Assembly: GCA_937893145.1 (NCBI GenBank)
Contig: CALBJW010000128.1
Span: 1 to 19,689, forward strand
Source: an uncultured Prevotellaceae bacterium
GTDB taxonomy: Bacteria > Bacteroidota > Bacteroidia > Bacteroidales > Bacteroidaceae
DNA length: 19,689 bases
Reading direction: 5' to 3'
A program made the translations under genes and the position numbers. Positions 6,408-12,619 of the stretch are shown here, piece after piece; position 1 is the first letter of the stretch; every line of letters starts with the position of its first letter. The notes beneath the pieces are model-generated. The model ran no database searches and had not been told where the DNA came from. It saw nothing but the letters and a program-made list of their open reading frames with translations.

Positions 6408-7826
6408 ATGCAAGATACCATCCTCCACACCATGCCAGAGGGAACGGACACCATTCCGTCCCCTCTGCAGTTTACCTACCCATTCCAGTACGAGCCACAT
6501 CCCCTGTGCCTTGCCGCAGTCGAGGAGATAAAGACTCGTTGTCGCTCCCTACTCATCCATGAGAAGGGCGGCAAGATGTTTGGTGTCCTTGTCGTGGAGA
6601 AGGACGGCACACGCTTCTACCTCGCAGCCTTTTCGGGCATCCTCGAAGGCACATACCACATCGAGGGATTCGTGCCTCCCATCTACGACCTTCAGCATCC
6701 GGGCTGTTACTTCCAGGAAGAACAAGAGGTCATCAACTCCATCAATCGCCGCATCGACCAGGGCGACACCGCACCCGAACTCTTTGAGGAGCGACGCACC
6801 CGTTCGCGCAACCTCCAGTACTGGCTCTTTCAGCAGTTTCATGTGCAGAATGCCTATGGTGAGGAGAAGGACCTTCCCGAACTCTTCAAGAACGAAAAAC
6901 CCATCCTCACGGAGGAGGAATACTACCGACGCAAGCAGTCGCCCACCCTTCAGCGCATCACCATCATTCCCCCAGCAGGTTCAGGCGAATGTTGCGCTCC
7001 AAAACTCCTGCAATACGCCTTCACACACGGACTTACCCCCCTCTGCATGGCAGAGTTCTGGTTAGGTCCATCACCTAAGGACGAACCACGCATAGACGGC
7101 AACTACTATCCCGCCTGTCATGCCAAGTGCCGCCCTATCCTGCGCCACATGCTACAGGGACTCGACATCGAGGAGAACCCCATGCTTCGCCGCAATCGTG
7201 CTGTGGCAGCACAAGTGGAGTACATCTACGAAGATGCCGACATAGCTGTGCTGTACAAGCCCTCAGGACTCCTCTCCGCACCCGGCAAGGACGATGTTCC
7301 TTCGCTCCTCGACATCGTGCGCGAGAAGCACCCAGAGGCGATGTATGCCCACCGTCTGGACATGGACACATCTGGTCTCATCGTCTTCGCCCTCCATGCC
7401 GCAGCATACAAGCACCTGCAGAACCAGTTCTACCGCCACGAAGTGAAGAAGCACTATATCGCCATCCTCGACGGCGAGGTGTCAGCCTCCCTTCCTCGCA
7501 CCGGCACCATCCGTCTTCCCCTCCTTGCCAATCCCTTCGACCGTCCTCGTCAGATGGTCAACTATGAGCATGGCAAGCAAGCCATCACCAACTACGAGAT
7601 ACTCTCCACCTCCGACGACACCACACGCATCAAGTTCAATCCCCAGACTGGTCGCACCCACCAGCTGCGCCTCCACTCCGCCCATCCCGACGGTCTCGGA
7701 TGTCCCATCAAGGGCGACACCCTCTACGGCATCCCTTCCGACCGTCTCTACCTCCATGCCGAACGCCTCGAATTCACCCACCCCACAACTGGTGTCTGGA
7801 TGGTGTTTGAGAAAGTAGAGATATAA
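6408..7826 (+). CDS. RluA-family pseudouridine synthase with a Cys-containing N-terminal domain
   Basis: This 472-residue protein converts uridine to pseudouridine in structured RNA, most likely rRNA or tRNA. The catalytic domain occupies about residues 210-472. It contains AVLYKPSGLLSAPG, the signature HRLDMDTSG with catalytic Asp318, and the RTHQLRLH motif near the C-terminus. About 210 residues precede it, much longer than E. coli RluA (about 220 in total). That N-terminal part has SGECCAPKLLQYAF, PKDEPRIDGNYYPAC and a Cys237-x3-Cys241 pair. With Cys195 and Cys196 these might bind a metal; that is speculative. It has no S4 domain. The long form is recurrent in Bacteroidetes, so this is probably not a recent fusion. 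The ATG lies 1 base after the preceding stop codon. Target site is not predictable here. Confidence 0.93.
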   Translation: MQDTILHTMPEGTDTIPSPLQFTYPFQYEPHPLCLAAVEEIKTRCRSLLIHEKGGKMFGVLVVEKDGTRFYLAAFSGILEGTYHIEGFVPPIYDLQHPGCYFQEEQEVINSINRRIDQGDTAPELFEERRTRSRNLQYWLFQQFHVQNAYGEEKDLPELFKNEKPILTEEEYYRRKQSPTLQRITIIPPAGSGECCAPKLLQYAFTHGLTPLCMAEFWLGPSPKDEPRIDGNYYPACHAKCRPILRHMLQGLDIEENPMLRRNRAVAAQVEYIYEDADIAVLYKPSGLLSAPGKDDVPSLLDIVREKHPEAMYAHRLDMDTSGLIVFALHAAAYKHLQNQFYRHEVKKHYIAILDGEVSASLPRTGTIRLPLLANPFDRPRQMVNYEHGKQAITNYEILSTSDDTTRIKFNPQTGRTHQLRLHSAHPDGLGCPIKGDTLYGIPSDRLYLHAERLEFTHPTTGVWMVFEKVEI

Positions 7827-7842
7827 TACGTCAAAAGTTACA

Positions 7843-7910
7843 CTCAAAAACATACGCAAAAATAGCCTCAAACATACGGAAGAATAGCCTCAAACATACG
7901 GAAGAATGAC
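7843..7910 (+). repeat. Three tandem 22-24-nt repeats
   Basis: Units at 7843-7866, 7867-7888 and 7889-7910 each begin CTCAAA. Units 2 and 3 share CTCAAACATACGGAAGAAT; unit 1 is a diverged copy with ACATACGCAAAAATAGC. They start 17 bases after the pseudouridine synthase stop codon. The third unit provides the left arm of the hairpin at 7892-7929, and the second could substitute for it. Confidence 0.75.
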
Positions 7911-7929
7911 CACTTTCTTCCGTATGTTT
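7892..7929 (+). terminator. Strong hairpin at the end of the malQ operon
   Basis: AAACATACGGAAGAA (7892-7906) pairs perfectly with TTCTTCCGTATGTTT (7915-7929) around an 8-nt loop, giving 15 bp. The tail (ATTCATAAAG) is only weakly U-rich, so it may act as an mRNA-stabilising 3' hairpin as well as a terminator. It lies 65 bases past the last gene of the plus-strand operon. Confidence 0.65.
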
Positions 7930-8483
7930 ATTCATAAAGTATTGGGGTTATCGTTCAATCAAAGGGGACTAACACCTTTTTGAAGTTATCTTTCGTGTCA
8001 TTTGACACCTGTGAACCTCAAAATTTGATGTATTCTAAGCCCTTTCCGAGGCTTGGCATCACTGGTGCAGTACTGTTGTAATGTCGTACATCACTGATTA
8101 TTAGCCTTTTAGAAAGAAGTAGATTTATCTTTCATTTCAATTTCAATTATTTCAATTAGTTTTTGAAAGGTATCACTTTTTCTCTACTCTTATATAATTA
8201 TTTAATTATTAATTAGTTATATACTATATATGGAGCATTTTAAAAATATGAACCCCTCAAAAATCTAATTGAAATTGAAATAATTGAAATGAGTGCTTGA
8301 TTTGGAATGCAACCATTCCTCTACAAGGCAATTGAAAGTCCTGACGGAATAATGTCGCAAAAGTACACCTTTTATTTTATGTAGTTGATGTACTCCAAAT
8401 GTTAGGTCACTACGATGACAAATAGAATTCTTTATATACCAGAAATTACACATTTATTTTTATTTCTCCAAATATCAAGGCAC
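7930..8483. other. Gene-free AT-rich spacer
   Basis: I see no supported gene here. Two short frames (minus 8265-8453, plus from 8415) lack any family signal. Contents are a small palindrome GTGTCA-TT-TGACAC (7995-8008), a 5-bp hairpin AAGCC/GGCTT near 8038-8055, a repeated CATCACTG (8058 and 8089 region), and the imperfect inverted repeat 8133-8159/8265-8291 listed separately. Confidence 0.6.
8133..8291. repeat. 27-bp imperfect inverted repeats bounding a 159-bp segment
   Basis: The left copy (8133-8159) starts CATTTCAATT and ends CAATTAG. The right copy (8265-8291) starts CTAATTG and ends AATTGAAATG. The outer 10 and inner 7 bases are perfectly complementary, while the middle has its TTTCAAT modules in a different order. 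The interior is AT-rich and non-coding. It could be a small non-autonomous mobile or dispersed repeat, or an RNA stem. Confidence 0.5.
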
Positions 8484-8515
8484 AAAAAAATGCCACCAGA
8501 GGTTGTCTGGTGGCA
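8484..8515 (-). terminator. Rho-independent terminator of the tilS-lipoprotein unit
   Basis: On the minus strand TGCCACCAGA (8515-8506), loop CAACC, TCTGGTGGCA (8500-8491) form a perfect 10-bp stem, followed immediately by seven T residues (8490-8484). It lies 40 bases after the stop codon of the lipoprotein gene. Confidence 0.93.
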
Positions 8516-8554
8516 ATGTGTGTGGGGGGGTATGTCTTTCGCCCTTCCTCTATC

Positions 8555-9466
8555 CTACAATCCTAAGAGAGCTTTGGCATCTTCGTTGAGGTATGGGAGG
8601 ATGTCCTTGTATGGGATGGTGAAGGATGGGGTGCCTGCTGCGTATGGGGCAATCTCGTACTGGGCATAGACGAAGAAGAGACCGTCTGGAGTAGGACATG
8701 GTGTGGTGACAGGAAGTGGGATGGTGTCGCTGTCAATGAGAAGACATTCCTTCAGGTTGGCTTCTGTCACTCCAGCATCGTTTCCGTTGAAGTATTCTAC
8801 CAAGCCCTTCTTGATGAGTGGCTGAAGAGCTGCCTCCGCTGACTGTGGAACGAAATCCATGAGGAAACCGTTCGACTTGTCGAGGGTGAGGTAGGTCACG
8901 TCGTAGCCACCATGAGGACCACCATAATATACATACGCCTCACATGTGTAGATGACGTACTTGACAGAATCACCAAGGATGCTGTCGTGCTGCTGTGCTA
9001 TGTCGATGTCGCACGAATACATTGGGGAGGTGTCTTCTTCCTCTTCGTCGTAGTCTGACGATGCAGAATCAGACTGTTCACACACCTCGTCTGTACCGCA
9101 GAACTCTTTCATCTCTTCGGTACGGAGTGCTGTCAATTCTTCCTTGAGCTGATTGCCGTAGAAGTCGATGAGTGCCTGACAATCGGAGAGGTCGCCCTCA
9201 TAACGCTTCACACCTCCCTCGTCGCCTCGGAGGATGGCTGCACGAACCTTATTGTAGAGTTCATCGTGAATATTCTCACGCATAGTGGCACTCGCTGGGT
9301 CGCTGCCCTGTGGCAATTCCACATTAATAGTAACGAGAACACGGTCGAGAGTGTCAATATACTCAAACGACTGTGTTGTTGCCATCTCCTGCTTTGGGGC
9401 AGAACAAGAAGTGATTGTAGCTGCAAGCATCAGAAGCATGCACAAACTGTAAAATACTTTCTTCAT
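8555..9466 (-). CDS. DUF3298 (RsiV-like) lipoprotein
   Basis: The 303-residue product starts with a lipoprotein signal peptide, MKKVFYSLCM followed by a hydrophobic stretch and the lipobox ITSC (Cys21), so it should be anchored to the outer or inner membrane facing the periplasm. Its C-terminal half has the DUF3298 pattern: YYGGPHGGYDVTYLTLDKSNG, then GLFFVYAQYEIAPYAAG and a closing PYKDILPYL. The same fold occurs in the anti-sigma factor RsiV and in lysozyme-binding proteins. No cytoplasmic anti-sigma region is present here, so an anti-sigma role is unlikely and the ligand is unknown. An acidic Ser/Asp/Glu stretch lies around residues 130-150. It follows tilS by 20 bases, shares its transcript and ends at a strong terminator. 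Confidence 0.88.
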   Translation of the reverse strand: MKKVFYSLCMLLMLAATITSCSAPKQEMATTQSFEYIDTLDRVLVTINVELPQGSDPASATMRENIHDELYNKVRAAILRGDEGGVKRYEGDLSDCQALIDFYGNQLKEELTALRTEEMKEFCGTDEVCEQSDSASSDYDEEEEDTSPMYSCDIDIAQQHDSILGDSVKYVIYTCEAYVYYGGPHGGYDVTYLTLDKSNGFLMDFVPQSAEAALQPLIKKGLVEYFNGNDAGVTEANLKECLLIDSDTIPLPVTTPCPTPDGLFFVYAQYEIAPYAAGTPSFTIPYKDILPYLNEDAKALLGL

Positions 9467-9486
9467 AATGATATAGGGGTTATAAA

Positions 9487-10791
9487 TTAGTAATCAACTT
9501 TTATGGTTAACTCTATGATTCGTTGGGTATGTGTATCTACCCTGTATTTTTCGGAGGCACGCAAACCAACAACCCACGCTATGTCGCACTCGTCGCACAC
9601 AAGCAACTGGTGCTGCTTCTGGAAGAGGTTCTGTTTGCAATCGGTAAGGAAGTCGGAGAGGAGTTTTCGCCCTTTCATGCCAAAAGGATGGAAGGTGTCG
9701 GATGGTTGTACAATACGGATGGTCAACTCTCCTTTCACCTTATCGGCATCGAGATAGGCATGGCGAGCATCTCGCTGTATGGTCACCTCGTGGGCTGGAC
9801 GAATACTGATACGCACATCTTCGGGAGCGATGAAAGTCTGACTGCTCTCAAGCACGATGGTGGTGCGGTCGATGAGCAGGCGCTCTGCCCCATCGGACAT
9901 GAACATCTTGCCCGATTGTCCCTGTCGTGCCGCAGCAAGGATGTCGAACTGCTGGGTGGCATTAAAGCCCTTGTAAGCAAGCCATTCGTGAAGCACAGAC
10001 TGGGGCGAGACGGTGGCAAGGAGTCGGGGAATGCTAAGCACTCCACTCGCCTCTTCACACTCGGCAATATCACGCTCTATGGCATGGCGAAACACTCGTT
10101 CCACCTCCTGCAGATTGGCGATGGTTGTGAGCAGATTGCCCTTGGCGGCTACGTTCACTCGTTCCAACTCTGGCACCACGTTCAGACGGACCACATTCCT
10201 GCCCACATCGTCGTGCTGGTTGGTCGAGTCCTCAACCCACGACTGTCCTATGGACTGAAGGTAGGTCTTCACCTCATCGTGCGATATGGAGAGGAGCGGA
10301 CGAACCACAACATACCCGGCCATCGTGCGACGAGGCATGATGCCCGCCACTCCACGAATGCCTGTGCCTCGTGTCATATTGAGGAGTGCGGTCTCTATCT
10401 GGTCGTCCTGATGGTGTCCTACGGCAAGTGTGTCTATGTCCTTGTCTGCAAGTACCTCCTTGAAGTAGGCGTATCGCAGGTCGCGGGCTGCCATCTCGAT
10501 GCTCACTCCATTCTGCTGAGCATACGACACGGTGTCGAAATGGGTGAGGTACAACGGTACGGACAATTCCTTGCAGAGCTGCTCCACGAATTGCTCATCA
10601 CGATTGCTCTCCTCGCCACGCAGATGGAAATTGCAATGGGCGGCATGGCACTCATAGCCCAACGACTGGAGTACACGCAACAGACATACGCTATCGGCAC
10701 CTCCACTTAGGGCGATAAGCACTCGCTGCCCCTCTCGGAGAAGGGTGTGCTGAGTGATGAATTGGGATATCTTCTGCTCTATTTTCGTCAT
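9487..10791 (-). CDS. tilS: tRNA(Ile)-lysidine synthetase
   Basis: This 434-residue cytoplasmic enzyme uses ATP to attach lysine to cytidine 34 of the CAU-anticodon tRNA-Ile, so that it reads AUA. The N-terminal PP-loop domain carries SGGADS at residues 29-34, followed by the family stretches AAHCNFHLRG and VGHHQDDQIETALLNMTRGTG. The C-terminal TilS domain is recognisable in GRKLLSDFLTDCK and IAWVVGLRASEKYRV. The length matches the long TilS class with both domains. A consensus promoter ends only about 10 bases upstream of the ATG, so the mRNA leader would be very short. The lipoprotein gene follows in the same unit. A 395-codon frame antisense to this gene is a shadow. Confidence 0.96.
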   Translation of the reverse strand: MTKIEQKISQFITQHTLLREGQRVLIALSGGADSVCLLRVLQSLGYECHAAHCNFHLRGEESNRDEQFVEQLCKELSVPLYLTHFDTVSYAQQNGVSIEMAARDLRYAYFKEVLADKDIDTLAVGHHQDDQIETALLNMTRGTGIRGVAGIMPRRTMAGYVVVRPLLSISHDEVKTYLQSIGQSWVEDSTNQHDDVGRNVVRLNVVPELERVNVAAKGNLLTTIANLQEVERVFRHAIERDIAECEEASGVLSIPRLLATVSPQSVLHEWLAYKGFNATQQFDILAAARQGQSGKMFMSDGAERLLIDRTTIVLESSQTFIAPEDVRISIRPAHEVTIQRDARHAYLDADKVKGELTIRIVQPSDTFHPFGMKGRKLLSDFLTDCKQNLFQKQHQLLVCDECDIAWVVGLRASEKYRVDTHTQRIIELTIKVDY

Positions 10792-10800
10792 AATACTCTA

Positions 10801-10830
10801 CAAAAGTACGCATTTTTGACTTAAAACAAA
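10801..10830 (-). promoter_or_regulatory. tilS promoter
   Basis: Minus-strand TTTG (10830-10827), an 18-bp spacer and TACTTTTG (10808-10801) fit the Bacteroidetes consensus. With the usual distance from the -7 box, transcription would begin within about 2-6 bases of the ATG at 10791, giving an almost leaderless mRNA. Confidence 0.65.
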
Positions 10831-10869
10831 AGAAAATGGAGGAATTTATTAAAAAAAGATGCAAAATGC

Positions 10870-10900
10870 TTTGTCGGTTGAAGAAAAGTCCCTACCTTTG
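10870..10900 (+). promoter_or_regulatory. tRNA-Cys promoter
   Basis: TTTG (10870-10873), a 19-bp spacer and TACCTTTG (10893-10900) are an exact consensus match. They lie 20 bases upstream of the tRNA and back-to-back with the tilS promoter. Confidence 0.8.
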
Positions 10901-10919
10901 CACTCGCAAAACAAAACAA

Positions 10920-10991
10920 GGTGCCTTGGATGAGTGGCTTAGTCACCGGTCTGCAAAACCGTTTACACCCGTTCGAATCGGGTAGGCACCT
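10920..10991 (+). tRNA. tRNA-Cys (anticodon GCA)
   Basis: The acceptor stem GGTGCCT (10920-10926) pairs with AGGCACC (10984-10990), with T as the discriminator base. The anticodon loop CTGCAAA carries GCA at 10953-10955. The T arm is ACCCG-TTCGAAT-CGGGT. The outermost anticodon-stem pair is a C-T mismatch, which is tolerable. The CCA end is not fully encoded. Confidence 0.95.
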
Positions 10992-10997
10992 CATAAG

Positions 10998-11038
10998 AAA
11001 ATCCCTTTCTTCAGTAGAAGAGAGGGATTTCTTTGTTT
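10998..11038. terminator. Bidirectional terminator between tRNA-Cys and the PAP2 gene
   Basis: AAATCCCT (10999-11006) pairs with AGGGATTT (11023-11030), with further A/G-U pairing possible inside. The plus side is followed by CTTTGTTT and the minus side by T-rich sequence (TTTTCTTATG). It separates the plus-strand tRNA from the convergent minus-strand gene ending at 11060. Confidence 0.75.
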
Positions 11039-11059
11039 AATATTCCTAATGTTTATTTT

Positions 11060-11752
11060 TTACATGCCTAATGTCATGGCGACAGTAAATACAAGGACAT
11101 AGTTGAAGAAGATGACCGTGAGGAGTCCGTCGAGATCGGGAACAAGATAGCCCGAGGAGGTGAACTGGTCGGAGATGAGACGATGCCTTGTGACACGCTC
11201 CTGAACGAAGTTGTACATGAAGTAGAACAGGGTGCCAAGCAACAAGCCTACGGTCCAGCCCACGAGGACATCGCCCACATAGTGGACACCAAGATAGATG
11301 CGTGTGTATGTGGTGGTGATGCTCCATGCCAGGAGCGTGAGCGTAAGTTTCCAGTAGCGGAACACCCACGAAAGGAACACAGCCAGACACATAGTGTTGC
11401 AGGCATGGCCTGAGAAGAAGCCATACATGCCTCCTCGATAGCCACGAACAACATCGACCATGTACATGACCTGTGGGTCCTGTGTTGGTCGCCATCGGGC
11501 TACGGTAGGTTTCACCCATCCCGAACAGATACGGTCTGCCACAGCGATGAGCAACGCCATGAAGAAGACAAGGAGGAACGCATCACGCATCTTGTTGTTC
11601 TTGAAGATGACCACAAAGAGTGCCACCACTACAAGTGACCACGAGAAGGAATTGGTGACGGTATATACCACGTTGTCCCAAAACACCGACTCGCTGCCAT
11701 TGAGCATGAGCGTTATCTGTCTGTCTATGTCTTTTATGTATTCTAAATCCAT
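11060..11752 (-). CDS. PAP2-family membrane phosphatase
   Basis: This 230-residue integral membrane protein carries all three PAP2 signatures: KPTVARWRP (Lys81-x6-Arg88-Pro89), FSGH (114-116, in place of the usual PSGH) and TRIYLGVHYVGD (Arg151, His157, Asp161). About five or six hydrophobic segments surround them. The family removes phosphate from lipid phosphates such as phosphatidate, PGP or undecaprenyl diphosphate; which one is not decidable here. It lies 22 bases after batE on the same strand, so it is probably the last gene of the Bat transcript. A C-terminal extension with a further membrane segment (about 205-228) follows the catalytic core. Confidence 0.9.
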   Translation of the reverse strand: MDLEYIKDIDRQITLMLNGSESVFWDNVVYTVTNSFSWSLVVVALFVVIFKNNKMRDAFLLVFFMALLIAVADRICSGWVKPTVARWRPTQDPQVMYMVDVVRGYRGGMYGFFSGHACNTMCLAVFLSWVFRYWKLTLTLLAWSITTTYTRIYLGVHYVGDVLVGWTVGLLLGTLFYFMYNFVQERVTRHRLISDQFTSSGYLVPDLDGLLTVIFFNYVLVFTVAMTLGM

Positions 11753-11774
11753 ATTTTCTCTGTGTCCTGTGCAA

Positions 11775-12524
11775 TCAAATCACCTCGATAGCTGAGAGTG
11801 GAATCCATCCCTGCTTGCCTTCTTCAAACTTCACCTCGCGCCACTGCTTCATGGTGGCATCGAGTATCTCCACCTTCGAGCCTTCGTGGATGAGGAATAG
11901 GTCGGTACTTGTTTCGTTTGGTGAACTCTTGACCGACACTGCTGGTGCGATGATTATTGCTGAGTTGCGATTAGCAAATGCTTCGTTCTGGGAATAGGCT
12001 GCGAAGTTGGCTATGACAACGAGGAAGAGCAGCACCATAGCCCCATAAATGCCTATCTTGCGAACAAGGAGCTGAGGCACGAACATGTAGGCAAGCACTC
12101 CGAGCAACATAAGTACGAAACATACTACTGCAAAGATACACCAGGCATAACTGCTCATGCTGTTACACATGTTGTGCCACCATGTCACGAAGAACATCTC
12201 GGATGGTGGTGTGACCTTGTCAATGGTCTTGCCACGAGCAAGGGCAAGGTTGGCACGAATGTCGCCATCGCCCGGTTCGAGGAGTAATGCTCGCTCGTAG
12301 TTGAGTATGGCAAGCGGAATGTTGTCGAGCTTGTAGTAAGCATTACCAAGGTTATAGTAGAGGGCTGCAGATACGCCTTCCTTGCTCTGTAGCAACTTCT
12401 CATAGGCCGCTGCCGCCTCTGTGTATTTTTCCTTCTTGTACAACTCGTCTGCCGCAGCTTTGGTCTGTGCCACGGCTGTGAGAACGAGTGTCAATGTGAT
12501 GAAAAACAAAACTATTCGCTTCAT
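11775..12524 (-). CDS. batE: BatE: TPR and SH3-like membrane protein of the Bat cluster
   Basis: The 249-residue protein begins with a signal sequence (MKRIVLFFIT..., cleaved near Ala19-Gln20). TPR units cover about residues 22-98 (ADELYKKEKYTEAAAAYEKLL, then YYNLGNAYYKLDNIPLAILNYERAL). Two membrane segments follow (about 125-147 and 157-176), then an SH3b-like domain (about 185-248, with VSVKSSPNETS and GWIPLSAIEVI). This order is the recognised BatE plan in Bacteroidetes. The TPRs would sit in the periplasm and may contact BatC or BatD. It follows batD after 95 bases, the widest gap inside the cluster, which contains a small hairpin. Confidence 0.9.
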   Translation of the reverse strand: MKRIVLFFITLTLVLTAVAQTKAAADELYKKEKYTEAAAAYEKLLQSKEGVSAALYYNLGNAYYKLDNIPLAILNYERALLLEPGDGDIRANLALARGKTIDKVTPPSEMFFVTWWHNMCNSMSSYAWCIFAVVCFVLMLLGVLAYMFVPQLLVRKIGIYGAMVLLFLVVIANFAAYSQNEAFANRNSAIIIAPAVSVKSSPNETSTDLFLIHEGSKVEILDATMKQWREVKFEEGKQGWIPLSAIEVI

Positions 12525-12574
12525 TTGTCTATTTATGTTCTTTTGTTTTGTCTTATTTATATAATATGTGTAAG

Positions 12575-12618
12575 CCCATTTATCTGCATAGCCTCCCCAC
12601 TTCGGAGAACGGAGGTGA
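12575..12618 (-). other. Intercistronic hairpin between batD and batE
   Basis: Around 12589-12617 the plus strand reads CCTCCCCACTTCGGAGAACGGAGGTG. It can fold as CCTCC/GGAGG or as CACTTC/GAGGTG with a G-U pair. There is no U-rich tail and no promoter element, so RNA processing or translational tuning is more likely than termination. Confidence 0.3.
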
Positions 12619-12619
12619 C

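Noticed and set aside
7843..7910. CRISPR array
   Set aside because: The 22-nt units are directly adjacent with no unique spacers, and there are no cas genes.
8265..8453. 62-codon minus-strand frame in the gene-free spacer
   Set aside because: No promoter or family signal. Its end is made of the repeated TTTCAAT-type inverted repeat, so it is likely a by-product of that element.
8524..8530. Run of seven G in the 3' region of the lipoprotein gene
   Set aside because: It is outside any coding frame, between the stop codon and the terminator, so slippage would not switch a gene.
9523..10710. 395-codon plus-strand open frame opposite tilS
   Set aside because: tilS is supported by clear motifs along its whole length. 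The antisense frame has no recognisable domain and is explained by codon bias on the coding strand.
11046..11519. 157-codon minus-strand frame overlapping the PAP2 gene
   Set aside because: It is an out-of-phase shadow of the PAP2 reading frame. All three PAP2 motifs are in the other frame.
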